DNA of 64,000 nt, from the NCBI GenBank assembly GCA_013368325.1, contig JAACJK010000009.1:248001-312000 (forward strand), read 5' to 3'. Every line of letters starts with the position of its first letter. Position 1 is the first letter of the stretch. Origin of the DNA: Ephemerocybe angulata. Taxonomy: Eukaryota; Basidiomycota; Agaricomycetes; Agaricales; Psathyrellaceae. A program made the position numbers and the translations under genes. The notes beneath the pieces were generated by a model. That model worked only from the letters and a program-made list of their open reading frames with translations, did not search any database and had not been told where the DNA came from. This document shows positions 54,511 to 64,000 of this stretch, one piece after another.

Positions 54511-55763
54511 GAAGTAATGGACATTGGTGGAAAGTGAAAGGAGCTACATGCGAAAAATTGGGCGTGACAGGCGCGCTCACCCAGGCTCACCCCCACCTGA
54601 GGTACTGAATTCAGACGCTTCATCGGCTAACCTTAAACTTCCTTAGGCCCCTGATCTCCCCTGATACCCGGTTGGGCGCGGTTAAATTAGAGTGGACAAC
54701 CGGGATGACTGATCTGGGAAAGTGGACTTAACAACCAACTGATGTGAGGGGCCCAGTCTTGTACATACCTATTGAGCATCTCTTCCAGAATCCAGAGCAC
54801 TTGCCGAGGATTGAAACAAGTTGAAAAAACAACGTGTTTCAATGGGCCGAAGGCCGAAGCAGGTGTAGTGTATAAATACTGTGAACTGACCAGGCGATAT
54901 GGATATCGCATTCCAACAAGAACACTTCACATTCACACAAACCTACATACTACTTACTACTACTTACCATGCGCCCTGCCTCCATCCTCGCTCTTATTCC
55001 TCTGGTACTCTCCATGGGTTTGCTTGCGAATGCAAACGATGTGCGTATTCAGAAAGTCCTGTTTCAAGGCATTTGGCGTTCCTTCCACTCACACCGCGCC
55101 TCCATTAGCACACACTGGACAGCCGTGAGTACGTAGATGAGCTGAGCGCCCGCGAAGACTATTTCGGTGACGCTCTCGCCGCTCGCGAAATACTCTCCGA
55201 CATCTCGACGCGTGAGCTCGTCAACGTGCTTAGCGAGCGCTTGGAGAGGCGTGGCGAGCACTGGGTAGAAACGACTGCAAGCTGGAGTCGTAAAAAGAAG
55301 TTCCAGTGCACGGCTTGCAGGCAGTACTTTGCCGAAAGAGTGCGTAAACATTCATTTAATAGCCATCTGCTTCCCCTTCCACTAGAAGCGTTGGGAGCCG
55401 GTGAAACAAGGCTGTACGAAGACGCTGATACGATACCTGCATTTAAGCCCAGTGACAGCACCCCTTGCCCTAAAAGGGCCTAAACTGAGCCAAGCCCACG
55501 TATTCTGAGGAGGCTTTCTCGTACACTCTGGCAAATCAGATGTATTGATGAGGCTCATAATTTATTCGTCTCTTACATGCGTTCCACATTCGCACCGCAA
55601 GGGGCCCATTTGAGAGTATTACATGGGCAAGCAGGATACGCCCAATAGGGACCCTAGACCTGTATTGAGGCCAGATTCAATGGAAGGTTGGGTTGGATGG
55701 CTGCAAGGTCGGTGTTGTCGATGCCGCTCCCCGGGCAGAGGAGTTGCGACTTGGATTTTCTGG
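54511..55763 (+). repeat. Direct segmental duplication, unit B
   Basis: Second copy of the segment at 50611-51961, holding secreted gene 4. Its left break point cuts into NACHT paralogue 3. Very high similarity through the promoter implies a recent event, while the coding part differs by loss of one intron and by substitutions in the cysteine segment. Confidence 0.85.
54969..55508 (+). CDS. Small secreted cysteine-containing protein, family member 4
   Basis: Exons 54969-55040, 55109-55339, 55386-55508; 141 aa. Signal peptide ASILALIPLVLSMGLLANA; core HTLDSREYVDELSARE ... STRELVNVLSERLERR; then directly GEHWVETTASWSRKKKFQC, TACRQYFAER and the last exon KRWEPVKQGCTKTLIRYLHL. The CKRC knuckle and intron 2 of the other members are missing, so this copy joins exon 2 to the middle of exon 3. 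Retention of the last intron would keep an open frame to 55483 and produce C-x2-C-x10-H-x4-H. Same promoter as member 3. Confidence 0.75.
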
Positions 55764-56191
55764 TTTTGGAAGCTGGGATAATGATAGAACACAGTACGAG
55801 AACCTCATGGGAAGAGTTCCTGTCGAGCGAGTGTCGAGGTTCGTGTGTAAGTAATTTGAACTGCGAAACTGGATCAGATGCCGTGAGAAGTTCGTGTCAC
55901 ATACAGAGGATGGGCGCTTATATTGTTCCGTTGCTCGACAGAACTTAGTTGCTTGATTGACTCTGTTCCAATGGCTCGATGAGCTCTAACATCCTATACA
56001 GCTCCTCCTGTGTTCTCGAACTTGTCAACTCATGTTTATTGGAAAGAAGAGAGCGTACAGATATGTAGGCGGTCTGGTATAATTTTGCCTGGAAAGAAGT
56101 TTGGAATTCACTTTCACCATTTGACACCATTTGATAGTGTTAGATCTACCCGTACGTTTCACTGTCTATATTACACGACACCGGGGCAATA
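55509..56191. other. 3' flank of secreted gene 4 and spacer
   Basis: Up to about 55745 the sequence repeats the 3' flank of secreted genes 2 and 3. From there to the stop of the membrane-protein gene no coding signal is seen. Confidence 0.5.
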
Positions 56192-58585
56192 CTAAATGAT
56201 GACTTGGGGGAGCTCGCTATCATCCTGGGGCGGAGCGGGGCTCCTGTTGGGCTGCAGGTCGCCCGTCTCAGCTATAGCTCCGGGTTGCGATTCTTCGTCC
56301 CCATCTTGCCCGCTGGAAGAGGAGCCATGCGGGACTCGATCCGAATCCCAAAAGGCGCGCGTCGTCCTATTGAAGCCTAACGCATCGATGTCAATGAGGT
56401 TATCAAAAACAAAGGCGAGGACTCCAGGATCCTTCTTCAGTGCGGCAATCTCGTCGCGCAGCCTCGGGTACCTTCGTTCGCATTCCTCGTTAATCCTCGC
56501 TTCGGCGCTTTCCAACGCATGAAGCAGTCCGAACGCGCTGAGTGGCTTGGTGCCTGGATACAGGTTAGCCTGAATCTCGGGACTCGAAGTGAATAGGTAA
56601 CGCACGAATGATTGTTCTCGTGAGGCCTGCGCCGAAAAGAATGGCGAGTAGGGTGCTGAGGATAGACCCCAGACCTCCGAGTGTCGACAAGCCGCTGATT
56701 ACAGACTTGGTGCGATTGTCCTGATAGACGACGTCGTCCATAAGCTGAGGCCCTCGAACTATCAACATACTTGATATATTGGGGTTCCCAGCAGCCGATA
56801 CATCGACACCCGGGATAGGTCCAGGATTGGTGGATATCTCTCTCATTCGTACTGCCACAAACGTGTCGTGTACCTGCAGGAAATGGAACCGTTAACAGAA
56901 GATTCCAGTAGCCCGGCAAGCATTGGGAAAATCCCAGCATACCTCGTACCCCATCGTGGACAGCGCTATGTTACTGCTCGACTGCCTGATGAATGGCTCG
57001 GCAACGCCTAAGAGATGCATCCCCGGAAGCAAGTATGTTGGATGAGAGGATCTGATCACCTTCGTAATATCCTCATCCAAGGCGACATACACAAGGACAG
57101 CGTGATACATCCGCGACCTTCCTTTACGAGTGTTCTGGGGAAGGAGCCCAGTGAAATCGACTTTGAGTTGCAGATCGGGCTGCAGACTGTCCGGATCACC
57201 GCTTGTTTGTTGGTAGTCCGTTTCCCCTGGAAAGCATTCCATAAGCGTTGCGAGGATCGCCTACATACGCACTCACAAAAGTTATTGGAGACGGGACGAG
57301 TGCATTGGAAGGAGACAGCTTTAAAGCCGTTAACGACTCTCACAAATGGTGACGTATCCGGCCAGATATAGCTCTCTAAATCGATGAGCGTAGGTGTACA
57401 CTCGGGAACGGTCCCCTCTATGCCTTCATCCCAGGTCGCCGTGACAGAAGTGGCGTCGAGAAATGCCGTAGACCCCTCGGGACCTGCAACATCACTGGCC
57501 GAATGAAGCTAAGAGATTACAACCGAAGGTTAGCCAGCGAAATCGTAAAAAAGCATGCGGTTCTCTTACAATGATGAGTTTCCAGACAGGCATGATAACG
57601 GCAAACCCTTCGCGGATAGTCCCCCTGTACTCTGCAATTGGCACCAGGGGTGCCTCAGCAATAGGCAAAAGGACGATCGTGTATGCTCCATAAAGAAAAA
57701 GTAGCACAACTATCGAGAGTGTGAGAATTCCACGAAAAGCCCGAATGGCTAAGCCCTCCCCCCTGTCGCATTGGGATGGCTTAGCTGAGGTTTCGATTGA
57801 AAGAAGGGTTTAAAGAGGGCTCACGTTAACTTCTCTTCCCAGGGCCTCCTTCCTAGCAATACACTCCCAATGTAGGCCCACCATACAATCTTACCTGAGC
57901 TCGTTTCGTGCAGTTGCGGGCAGACGTCCACTGTCTTTTTCCAATCCTGGCCCTTCGTCCTGACGATGTCGAGCAGTTTTAGGATGAACAAGATAAAGAG
58001 GGAAATTGCGAGCGCAAATGCAACCAGCAATCCAAACGCGACACCTGTCGGTAGCAACTCTACTTTCATTGTTACTGCATGGAATAAAACGGAGGAAAGG
58101 ACGAAGAAAGCTATGTAAAGGCCATGTTCAGTTGAAGAATCCTACCGAGAAATCGGCGTCGGTGCTTCACTTACGGACAATTTCAAAGAACATCAGGATT
58201 AGGTCAATCCATGCTGGCAGGGGAGCGACCTGGGGTCCCAGGGAGCTGCGAAGGTTTTGAGTATGAGGAATATAAACTGCAGCTTATGTATGACTCACCA
58301 TAATAAATGGTGAAGCAAGATCAGAAAGAGAGTACCCATGCCCCATACTGCTAGAACCGCATATAAAATCTCGAGTCTCTTGATATGAAAGGGGGAGTTG
58401 CGTATTTCCTCCTTGACCCATTCGTAGAATCGAATGCTGTAGTATGAGCAGATAATCGCCGTTGCGATGACCCATCTGCAGAGCCACAGACGCACAGAGC
58501 TACTCGGTAGTAGCCATGCAGTGTATAAGATCGGACGCTTGGGCCTATTGAGGGGGTTGGAGTCGGTGACGGGGGAGGGAGCCAT
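56192..58585 (-). CDS. Multi-spanning membrane protein of unknown function
   Basis: Eight exons (minus): 58585-58299, 58245-58175, 58110-57895, 57784-57570, 57508-57277, 57226-56943, 56873-56606, 56553-56192; 644 aa, all phases agree. About six hydrophobic helices: VIATAIICSYYSIRFYEWV, LEILYAVLAVWGMGTLFLI, WIDLILMFFEIVPFFVLSS, GVAFGLLVAFALAISLFIL, LSIVVLLFLYGAYTIVLL and GLGSILSTLLAILFGAGLT. A large cysteine-containing loop between helices 5 and 6 (PECTPTLIDLESYIWPDT, DFTGLLPQNTRKG, FVAVRMREISTNPGP) is probably extracytosolic. The tail after RTKPLSAFGLLHALE is acidic and Ser/Pro-rich. Similar proteins recur in mushroom genomes as I recall, without assigned function. Appears intact. Confidence 0.78.
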
Positions 58586-59829
58586 GTGGAATGGTGTATG
58601 GCAGGCCGTCGAAAGCTTATATCCCAGAATTTCGTTGACAGTTTTCCGACACGCTTTGACACTCGACCTTCTATCTGAGGAACATGGGCACTGGGCAGTG
58701 TGCGGATCGTCTAATGAAGGCAGTGTACCGCAACCTGGTCTATCACCCGCCACTGACACGCCGAGTTGTATTCCGACCCTGGCCCAAGCAGAATGCCAGT
58801 GTATTGACAGGATACTTGCATCTCCGCTGAGCCTTTGCTGTTGAGCGCACCATTGGCTCCCCATGTACCGCCATGCACATCATCTACATGTTCTGCGACT
58901 GCCCGTCGGGATTCGGGAACCTGACAGTGCTTCCGTGCAGAATTGTTCAGTCGATGGAGAGACCGAATCGAAAAGGCAATTGGTTTTTGTGCATACCCAG
59001 CGTCGCTTGTTTCAGGGTTCACAAGTTCGCAGCTGAGTCTAACTGCAGTTCGACGTTGAGATGAGCGATAACTTGAGCCGGAATTCTGAATGGGGTCACG
59101 AAGAAACACGTATTATACTCGAGCTCGATTCCTATTCCTTTCGGGGAGGCTTGAATGGGGTTCGGGAGGAGGATTGATCCCATGGTTATGGGTCCAGCCA
59201 AGAAGCGGGTTTTTGAGGGTGCAACGTCTCGTGGTGGTGGTGGTGGTGGTGGGATTGGTGGATAACTCGGAAGCGCCTCAGAGAAATGTGATCAAATGTT
59301 GTGTGGTCCCTGTTTGTCAAGAGCTTTAGTTGCTTCTTGGTCAGCATCTCAGGAGACGCTCGCCTGTTCCGGATCCAACTCTTCCTCCGTCAACACTGGT
59401 CAAGCTGCCTGAATCCAGAGAAATGCATGAAGTAACTCACCCCAACGTATCTTAATTCATTTACCAAAGGCTTGCTCGTCTACCCAACGATTACCGAGCT
59501 CGCTAAGGGCTTCCGGAACCAAACGCTCGACCCTCCAGCACCCCAGCGACTGCCCTGTATTTGTCTCGATCCCGGATATTGGATATGTGTCGTGGTGGAA
59601 GCCGGGAGGTTTGCATGATGGATGGAGGTTCCGAGTCCCTGCAGATCTCGCCAGAGGTTGCGTGCGTCTCTGGTTTCAACCTCGGAAATTGTGGTTGGGC
59701 GCCCCAAAACTCGCAGCTAGCTTGCTGTGTCGCTGTGAACTCGAGTCGGCGTTGTATATTGACAGTGCGTTCTCCGAACTTCCTCCCACTTGATCGCGGC
59801 AGGTCCGAAATAAGGCTCGTACCACCGGC
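58586..59829. other. Intergenic region, no convincing gene
   Basis: About 1.2 kb. It contains a short GGTGGT microsatellite (59230-59255) and overlapping frames without motifs. The 5' part must hold the promoter of the membrane protein. Confidence 0.45.
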
Positions 59830-60274
59830 CAATGACGAGGAGAGGCATGTCCCTCTCGCCCAACGACGATCTTCATCTGTTCTGGCGGACCTCCCACCGG
59901 ATTTCGTGCAAACAGTACTGGACTCAGCCGAGGATCGCGATAAACACGCTTGGTCTCTTGCTTGGATGTCGAAGGAGGCACAGCTCTCTGTAGAGCCCAC
60001 CCTCTGTCGACACATATCCCTCGAATCCCGACACACCGCCCAACTTCTCCGCCGGACGATCACATCGAAAGCCTCCTCCAAGCACGCCAACTGCATTACG
60101 ACTCGCGTCAGGACGGTTTACATTGGCTGCAACAGGGCTCTCCGCCTCGGGACGCTTGGAGTAGTCCACCTCGCCGACATCCTCCTGTCGTCTTCACACG
60201 AAACACGCCCCCGCACGGCAATGGAGCCTCCTCCCAGACGGAGTCACCGCCTCGTCGGCGAATACATCGCGTAG
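59830..60274 (+). pseudogene. F-box-like gene fragment
   Basis: The plus frame carries VLADLPPDFVQTVLDSAED, MSKEAQLSVEPTLCRHISL, LLRRTITSKASSKHANC and TRVRTVYIG, matching in order the F-box-like gene at 35580-36296. The hydrophobic and leucine-rich continuation is missing and the frame ends in unrelated low-complexity sequence. No convincing start codon precedes it. It is a degenerate paralogue. Confidence 0.6.
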
Positions 60275-61509
60275 GAGGGAACTACACCCGACATGGCTCT
60301 GTATCAATGCCTGCCTCTTCTTGCCCTCTCATCGTCATCTCTGCTTCTCTCCAGGCAACGGGCTTTATATACGATGTGCAATCTGATCGTCTCATACCTC
60401 GCGCTCCTCGAGCTGATTTGGATCGTCTCGTAGGCGCCACATAGTCCTGGCCGTCCCTTTCCCTTCTCAAGACCCTTACATATCTGTTTCTCGGAAGGGG
60501 ACCGCAAGGAGAATGGCTTGAGAGTGAAGCTTATTGGCGGCGGGATAAGGAAAGGGTCGAATGTATGAGGAGGATGGGTTCTGGGAGCGGGCGGTGGGAA
60601 TGGCGCAGAGATGGAAACTGATGAAATCAGCAGGTCGGTGTACAGAACAGATTAGCTCTAACATAAATCCATCATCCATGCCCCTTCAACCTGTGGGTCG
60701 AGCGCAGCCTGAGGGCGTGTTGGGCAGTCGTCGCCTCAGACCCATGGTACGTTCCAAGCCAAACCCCAACAGTGACACCGTTACAGTATTGACAAGCGAA
60801 CACCTCCCAGACGCGCAATAGTTCAATATCGCAGGGCTGAGGATACTCAAGGAAGCCAGCCAGCTATCGAGTCAGCTTCGGGTCTAGCTGTTCACCCAAC
60901 ATCGTGCCCTCGTCACATTTTGGTTTCGGATCCTGTATGGCAATGTGAAGGGGCAGAAGACGATCGACCGGTACGTATATTTGTGTTGATGATTTAGGCA
61001 AGGATGAGCCGCTAAATGGCCCCAGCTAGGTATCATGGCAGGATGCGTTCGTGGTCGAGTCAATGTATAGGGAGGTGGGGAGGACACGGTCGGATACCAT
61101 TGCCCGAGCTCGTACGAAGCGCGGTGGTGGGCGTACTACTACATCACCCATGTTTTGCAGAAGTGCGCTCTGTGGGATGACATGGGGCAACTGAGAATCG
61201 GCCCGGGAGCATGCGCTTGATATCGATGGATACAAGGTCGCCGCGAAGCACTGCGATCAGGGAGATATGTGGTGTGCACCTTGTGCCAGATTTAATTTAC
61301 AAGCCTTGTGGAATCTGATGGTGGCTCCGTGTCCGATGGATCCCGCGATGCTCAACGCAAAGAAGGAGCAGAGGCATCCCCGTTCTCCAGCTCACTTCCA
61401 GGTAAGTCCGTCGTTACTCAGTAGGAGCTAGCTTTATGTATCCTGACGCGCACCTTGATTTCCAGCGCTAAAGCTGCTGCTTCACTTTCTTTCCCAGGTG
61501 AAGAATCGG
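60275..61509. other. Spacer with at most small remnants
   Basis: About 1.2 kb. One stretch (61025-61200) gives DAFVVESMYREVGRTRSD on the plus strand after a plausible intron acceptor, but there is no recognisable gene around it. Nothing else is supported. Confidence 0.35.
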
Positions 61510-61852
61510 CGCCTTAAACCCGGTAAGGAACAAGTATGTCCAGAACGGGAGAAGGAAGGCTGATCCCAGGAAGCAGCATGTTGTCTCGACGAGCAGTGTG
61601 ACCTCTCCCTCACCCTATGTGATATCACATTTGCCTCGTGGTGGCCACGACTTTCTTTTGAATGAGGGTAACAGCCACAGGCTTTCCAAAGCAGGAAGGC
61701 AAGAGAGCTGAGCTGGAGCGAACCCGTTGGCTTGATAAGGGTACTGTGATATGGCGGTATTTGCAACAAGGAGCCGTTCGAGCACAGTCCCATCAGCGAA
61801 TCCGCCCCCAATTGCCCTTCCAAGCCTCCAATTTGACTTCTAGCCGAGCCCA
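61510..61852 (+). promoter_or_regulatory. Promoter of HMG copy 2, conserved with copy 1
   Basis: Inverted match to 16168-16510. The TGTGATATCACA palindrome is at 61618-61629. Conservation between the copies drops abruptly outside this interval. Confidence 0.5.
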
Positions 61853-62640
61853 ATGATGATGGAATATTATCAAACCAGTGCGTCCACTCCCTCTGCCTTC
61901 GTGAACGGCTTCTGATTGGTTACCTTTCAGCCCCTCTAGGTTATCACAACGTCGACCTGACCTTCGACACGAACTGGCCCATCGACTATGCGAACACAGG
62001 ATGTGATAGCCCAGAATCCATCTATTCGGACTATTCCTACGCATCGGCACCAGCGCGCTCGCCAACCCCTCCATCTCGAACCACCGACTCCCAAGAGCGC
62101 CGAACGAGCCAGCCCTCCGCACGGAAGCAAACCAGGAAGAAGCGCCCCGGATACATCGCGCGCCCTCCCAACGCGTTCATCATCTTTCGCTCCGACTTCT
62201 GGGCCGCCGAGAAGCTCAAGCCGCAGCCCGTCGAGCGCAACAACGCCGACATCAGCCGCATCGTCGGGCACTGCTGGAACAGCATGGACGCTGCCCAGAA
62301 GAAGGTGTACTACGACCGCGCGGCGCAGCTCCGCGAGATGCATAGGCTGCAGTACCCCGAATATCGCCTCAAGCCTGCGGCGCGTCGTCCTCGTGCGCAG
62401 AAGACGAAGTCGGGAGTTGTGATTGAGAAGGAGGAGAGGTGCCGCCGCCTCGCGTCTGCGATCATTGGGGAGGCGCATCAGCTCGAGTTTAGTTCACCGA
62501 GTTCGCAATCACATCCGAGCCTCCATGAATACACCCGCTCCGAAGTGAACCAGATGCCCTGCCTGGATTTGGATACCTCTTTCAACACATCACATCTCGC
62601 GCCTCGTGCTGTCCCACCGCAATTTGCCGCACCCATCCCC
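61510..62640 (+). repeat. Right arm of inverted duplication (HMG gene exons 1-2 plus promoter)
   Basis: Counterpart of 15388-16510. The arms lie head to head at a distance of about 45 kb. Exon 2 of both copies is nearly the same; introns and exon 3 have diverged. Confidence 0.8.
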
Positions 62641-63062
62641 GTAAGTTCATGCATGGTCTTCGCTAAGTTCGTGCAATTGATTTCTGACCATCTCCCCTCT
62701 AGATTCGTCCCGACGGCAGCTATCTGGACATCCCAACGAGCCTTCTCCATCTCGAACTCCCCTTGCCCACGCTCCAAAGCACAGGAACTACCCACTCGGA
62801 CGCGTTCTCCTTCGACCACGACCTCAAGGATAGCGACCTGACAGCCTACCCTCCCCTTCCCCTTCTCGACACCGAATTCGCGAACTGTCAAAACTGGGAA
62901 ACCATGTTTGCATCGGACGCGTATCTATGGCAGGCGACCACCGAAGGCTCGACGTTCGATATTGACTCGTTTCAGAATCTTTCGCTTGCTGACGACTGTG
63001 ATTTGAACTCGTACACGGGAAGTGAAGAAACACATGGAGGCTTCGAGCCCTTCTATTATTGA
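61853..63062 (+). CDS. MATA-type HMG-box transcription factor, copy 2
   Basis: Exons 61853-61877, 61931-62640, 62703-63062; 364 aa. The 53-nt first intron contains an in-frame stop and must be removed. The HMG box (RPPNAFIIFRSDFW ... HCWNSMDAAQKKVYYDRA) is identical to that of copy 1 and the following basic stretch differs at a few positions only (LQYPEYRLKPA versus LKYPEYRLKPA). The third exon is acidic and aromatic (LTAYPPLPLLDTEF, ETHGGFEPFYY) but only loosely similar to copy 1, so target choice could be the same while activation or partner binding differs. Three ATG codons stand in a row at the start. Likely functional. Confidence 0.88.
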
Positions 63063-63798
63063 GAGGCGACGCAGGCATTGGCGATAGCAACTGTATTGAA
63101 CGTATATGCATCTTGTATTCTTTCACCATGTTAAAATTGACTTAGCCTTATGTATTTAGCTTACTTGAATTGATATATTCATCAAATCTCCGCGCATCTG
63201 GTGGGCCCACCTTCGCTCTTGAGTCTCAGGTGAGTGCGGCTTGAAAGGGTGCGAATTGCTGGGCAGCGGCTACAGGCCCACTGTACATTCCGATTCCAAA
63301 GTGGACCTTCGGATCCCCACCCTCAGCCATCTGCCATTTCTATAGGTGCACAACTTTCCTTACCCGTGAGCCGTAGTCTCCTTCGTGGAGCGAAAGATGG
63401 GCGCCAAGTGGGCGTCAAACTTGAGGATAATGATCGATGACCAAGCACGATCAATTTTACAGGGCCCTCTGTCCGGAGCCGTTTTATTCTTGTTCCACGT
63501 CTACCACTATCACCGCGGCTGCTTCTCCGGCCGTTACTCTACCAACCCTACTCAGCCACGTCTAATGCGCTATCGACCTACCATAACCTCGAACCTCTGC
63601 CTTCGCCCTCGACCTGTTACCTCGCAAATCCCGACCGTCGCCAGGAGACGGCTAAGACCATATCACTCGGTGCTGGTGCCGCGTCCCCACCATTATCCTC
63701 TTCCCTCCAGTCACAATCATGGCCCCGTCACTTCTGAAGGTCCTATTATCAAGCTACTAGGAGGGCGTTTGGGGTGGCAGCCAGAGGCCGAAAAATGA
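63063..63798. other. HMG 3' region and unclear frame
   Basis: No clear gene. A plus frame at 63385-63798 contains an Arg/Pro/Ser-rich segment from an ATG at about 63565 (RYRPTITSNLCLRPRPVTSQ) that could be a transit-peptide-like N-terminus of a gene leaving the window, but it ends in a stop. Confidence 0.3.
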
Positions 63799-64000
63799 GG
63801 TTTGCTTGGCCAACGCAATTATGAGATGCTATTTGAGGTCCAGAGTGTGAACAAGGTTACACGCGAGAACGCCAACCCGACCGGGTACCCATGCTATTCT
63901 ACTAATCAAGTGGGGAATGGGACCAACAAGTCGATTCAAGCCAACGGTAGGGGCCTTCAGGAGCTTCGACGGTTCGACCACGAGGCCTCTGATGACCCTC
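63799..64000 (+). CDS. Possible exon of a gene continuing past the right edge
   Basis: In the same frame as the preceding open stretch, the sequence is open from 63799 to the end of the window and reads NYEMLFEVQSVNKVTREN and NKSIQANGRGLQELRRFD. The composition looks protein-like. The join to upstream sequence and the family are unknown, and the minus strand is also open here in part, so confidence is low. Confidence 0.28.

Noticed and set aside
60880..61200. Possible two-exon fragment around DAFVVESMYREV
   Set aside because: No start, no domain and no paralogue in the window; insufficient support for a gene call.

Overview
The window looks like nuclear DNA of a mushroom-forming basidiomycete (Agaricomycetes). 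Genes are broken by many short (about 45-65 nt) GT..AG introns. The recognisable genes are fungal: a chitin synthase with a myosin motor-like domain, MATA-type HMG-box factors, a PP2A activator, NACHT-WD40 and NACHT receptor-like proteins, and a KDZ-superfamily transposase with a basidiomycete CxC-type cysteine cluster. No prokaryotic, organellar or LTR-retrotransposon signature was seen. Coordinates for spliced genes run from start codon to stop codon; exons were assigned by hand from splice consensus plus reading-frame continuity and are listed in each entry.

Layout. (1) 0-14.5 kb, ordinary gene space: the 5' end of an unknown minus-strand gene, a 7-exon chitin synthase (634-7601) and an 8-exon NACHT/WD40 gene (9351-14523). 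(2) 14.9-16.2 kb (-) and 61.9-63.1 kb (+): two copies of one HMG-box gene with their promoters, an inverted repeat with arms of about 1.1 kb, reading outward around about 45 kb. (3) 18.4-35.5 kb: an accessory island bounded by two arrays extremely rich in the palindrome ATGCAT. It holds a KDZ transposase (with a one-base frameshift) and six other lineage-specific-looking genes, several in divergent pairs; one is broken by a 20-bp tandem duplication. I infer it may be a large KDZ-type mobile element with cargo, but no terminal inverted repeat or target-site duplication was found. (4) 35.6-56 kb, a duplicated and decaying block: truncated F-box gene, two intact NACHT genes and one NACHT fragment, a one-TM protein and a PTPA gene each with a decayed second copy, and four paralogous small secreted proteins (43.1, 44.6, 51.0 and 55.0 kb). 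A direct segmental duplication (50.6 and 54.5 kb) explains the last two secreted genes and truncates the third NACHT gene. (5) 56-64 kb: a multi-spanning membrane protein, an F-box fragment and the second HMG copy; little else.

How it fits together: conserved housekeeping genes (chitin synthase, PTPA) sit next to fast-evolving families (STAND-type receptors, secreted cysteine-containing proteins, F-box proteins, KDZ cargo). The most interesting structures are the KDZ/ATGCAT island, the intermingled NACHT and secreted-protein family, and the inverted HMG pair that could permit inversion of everything between them. Functional links among these are inference only.
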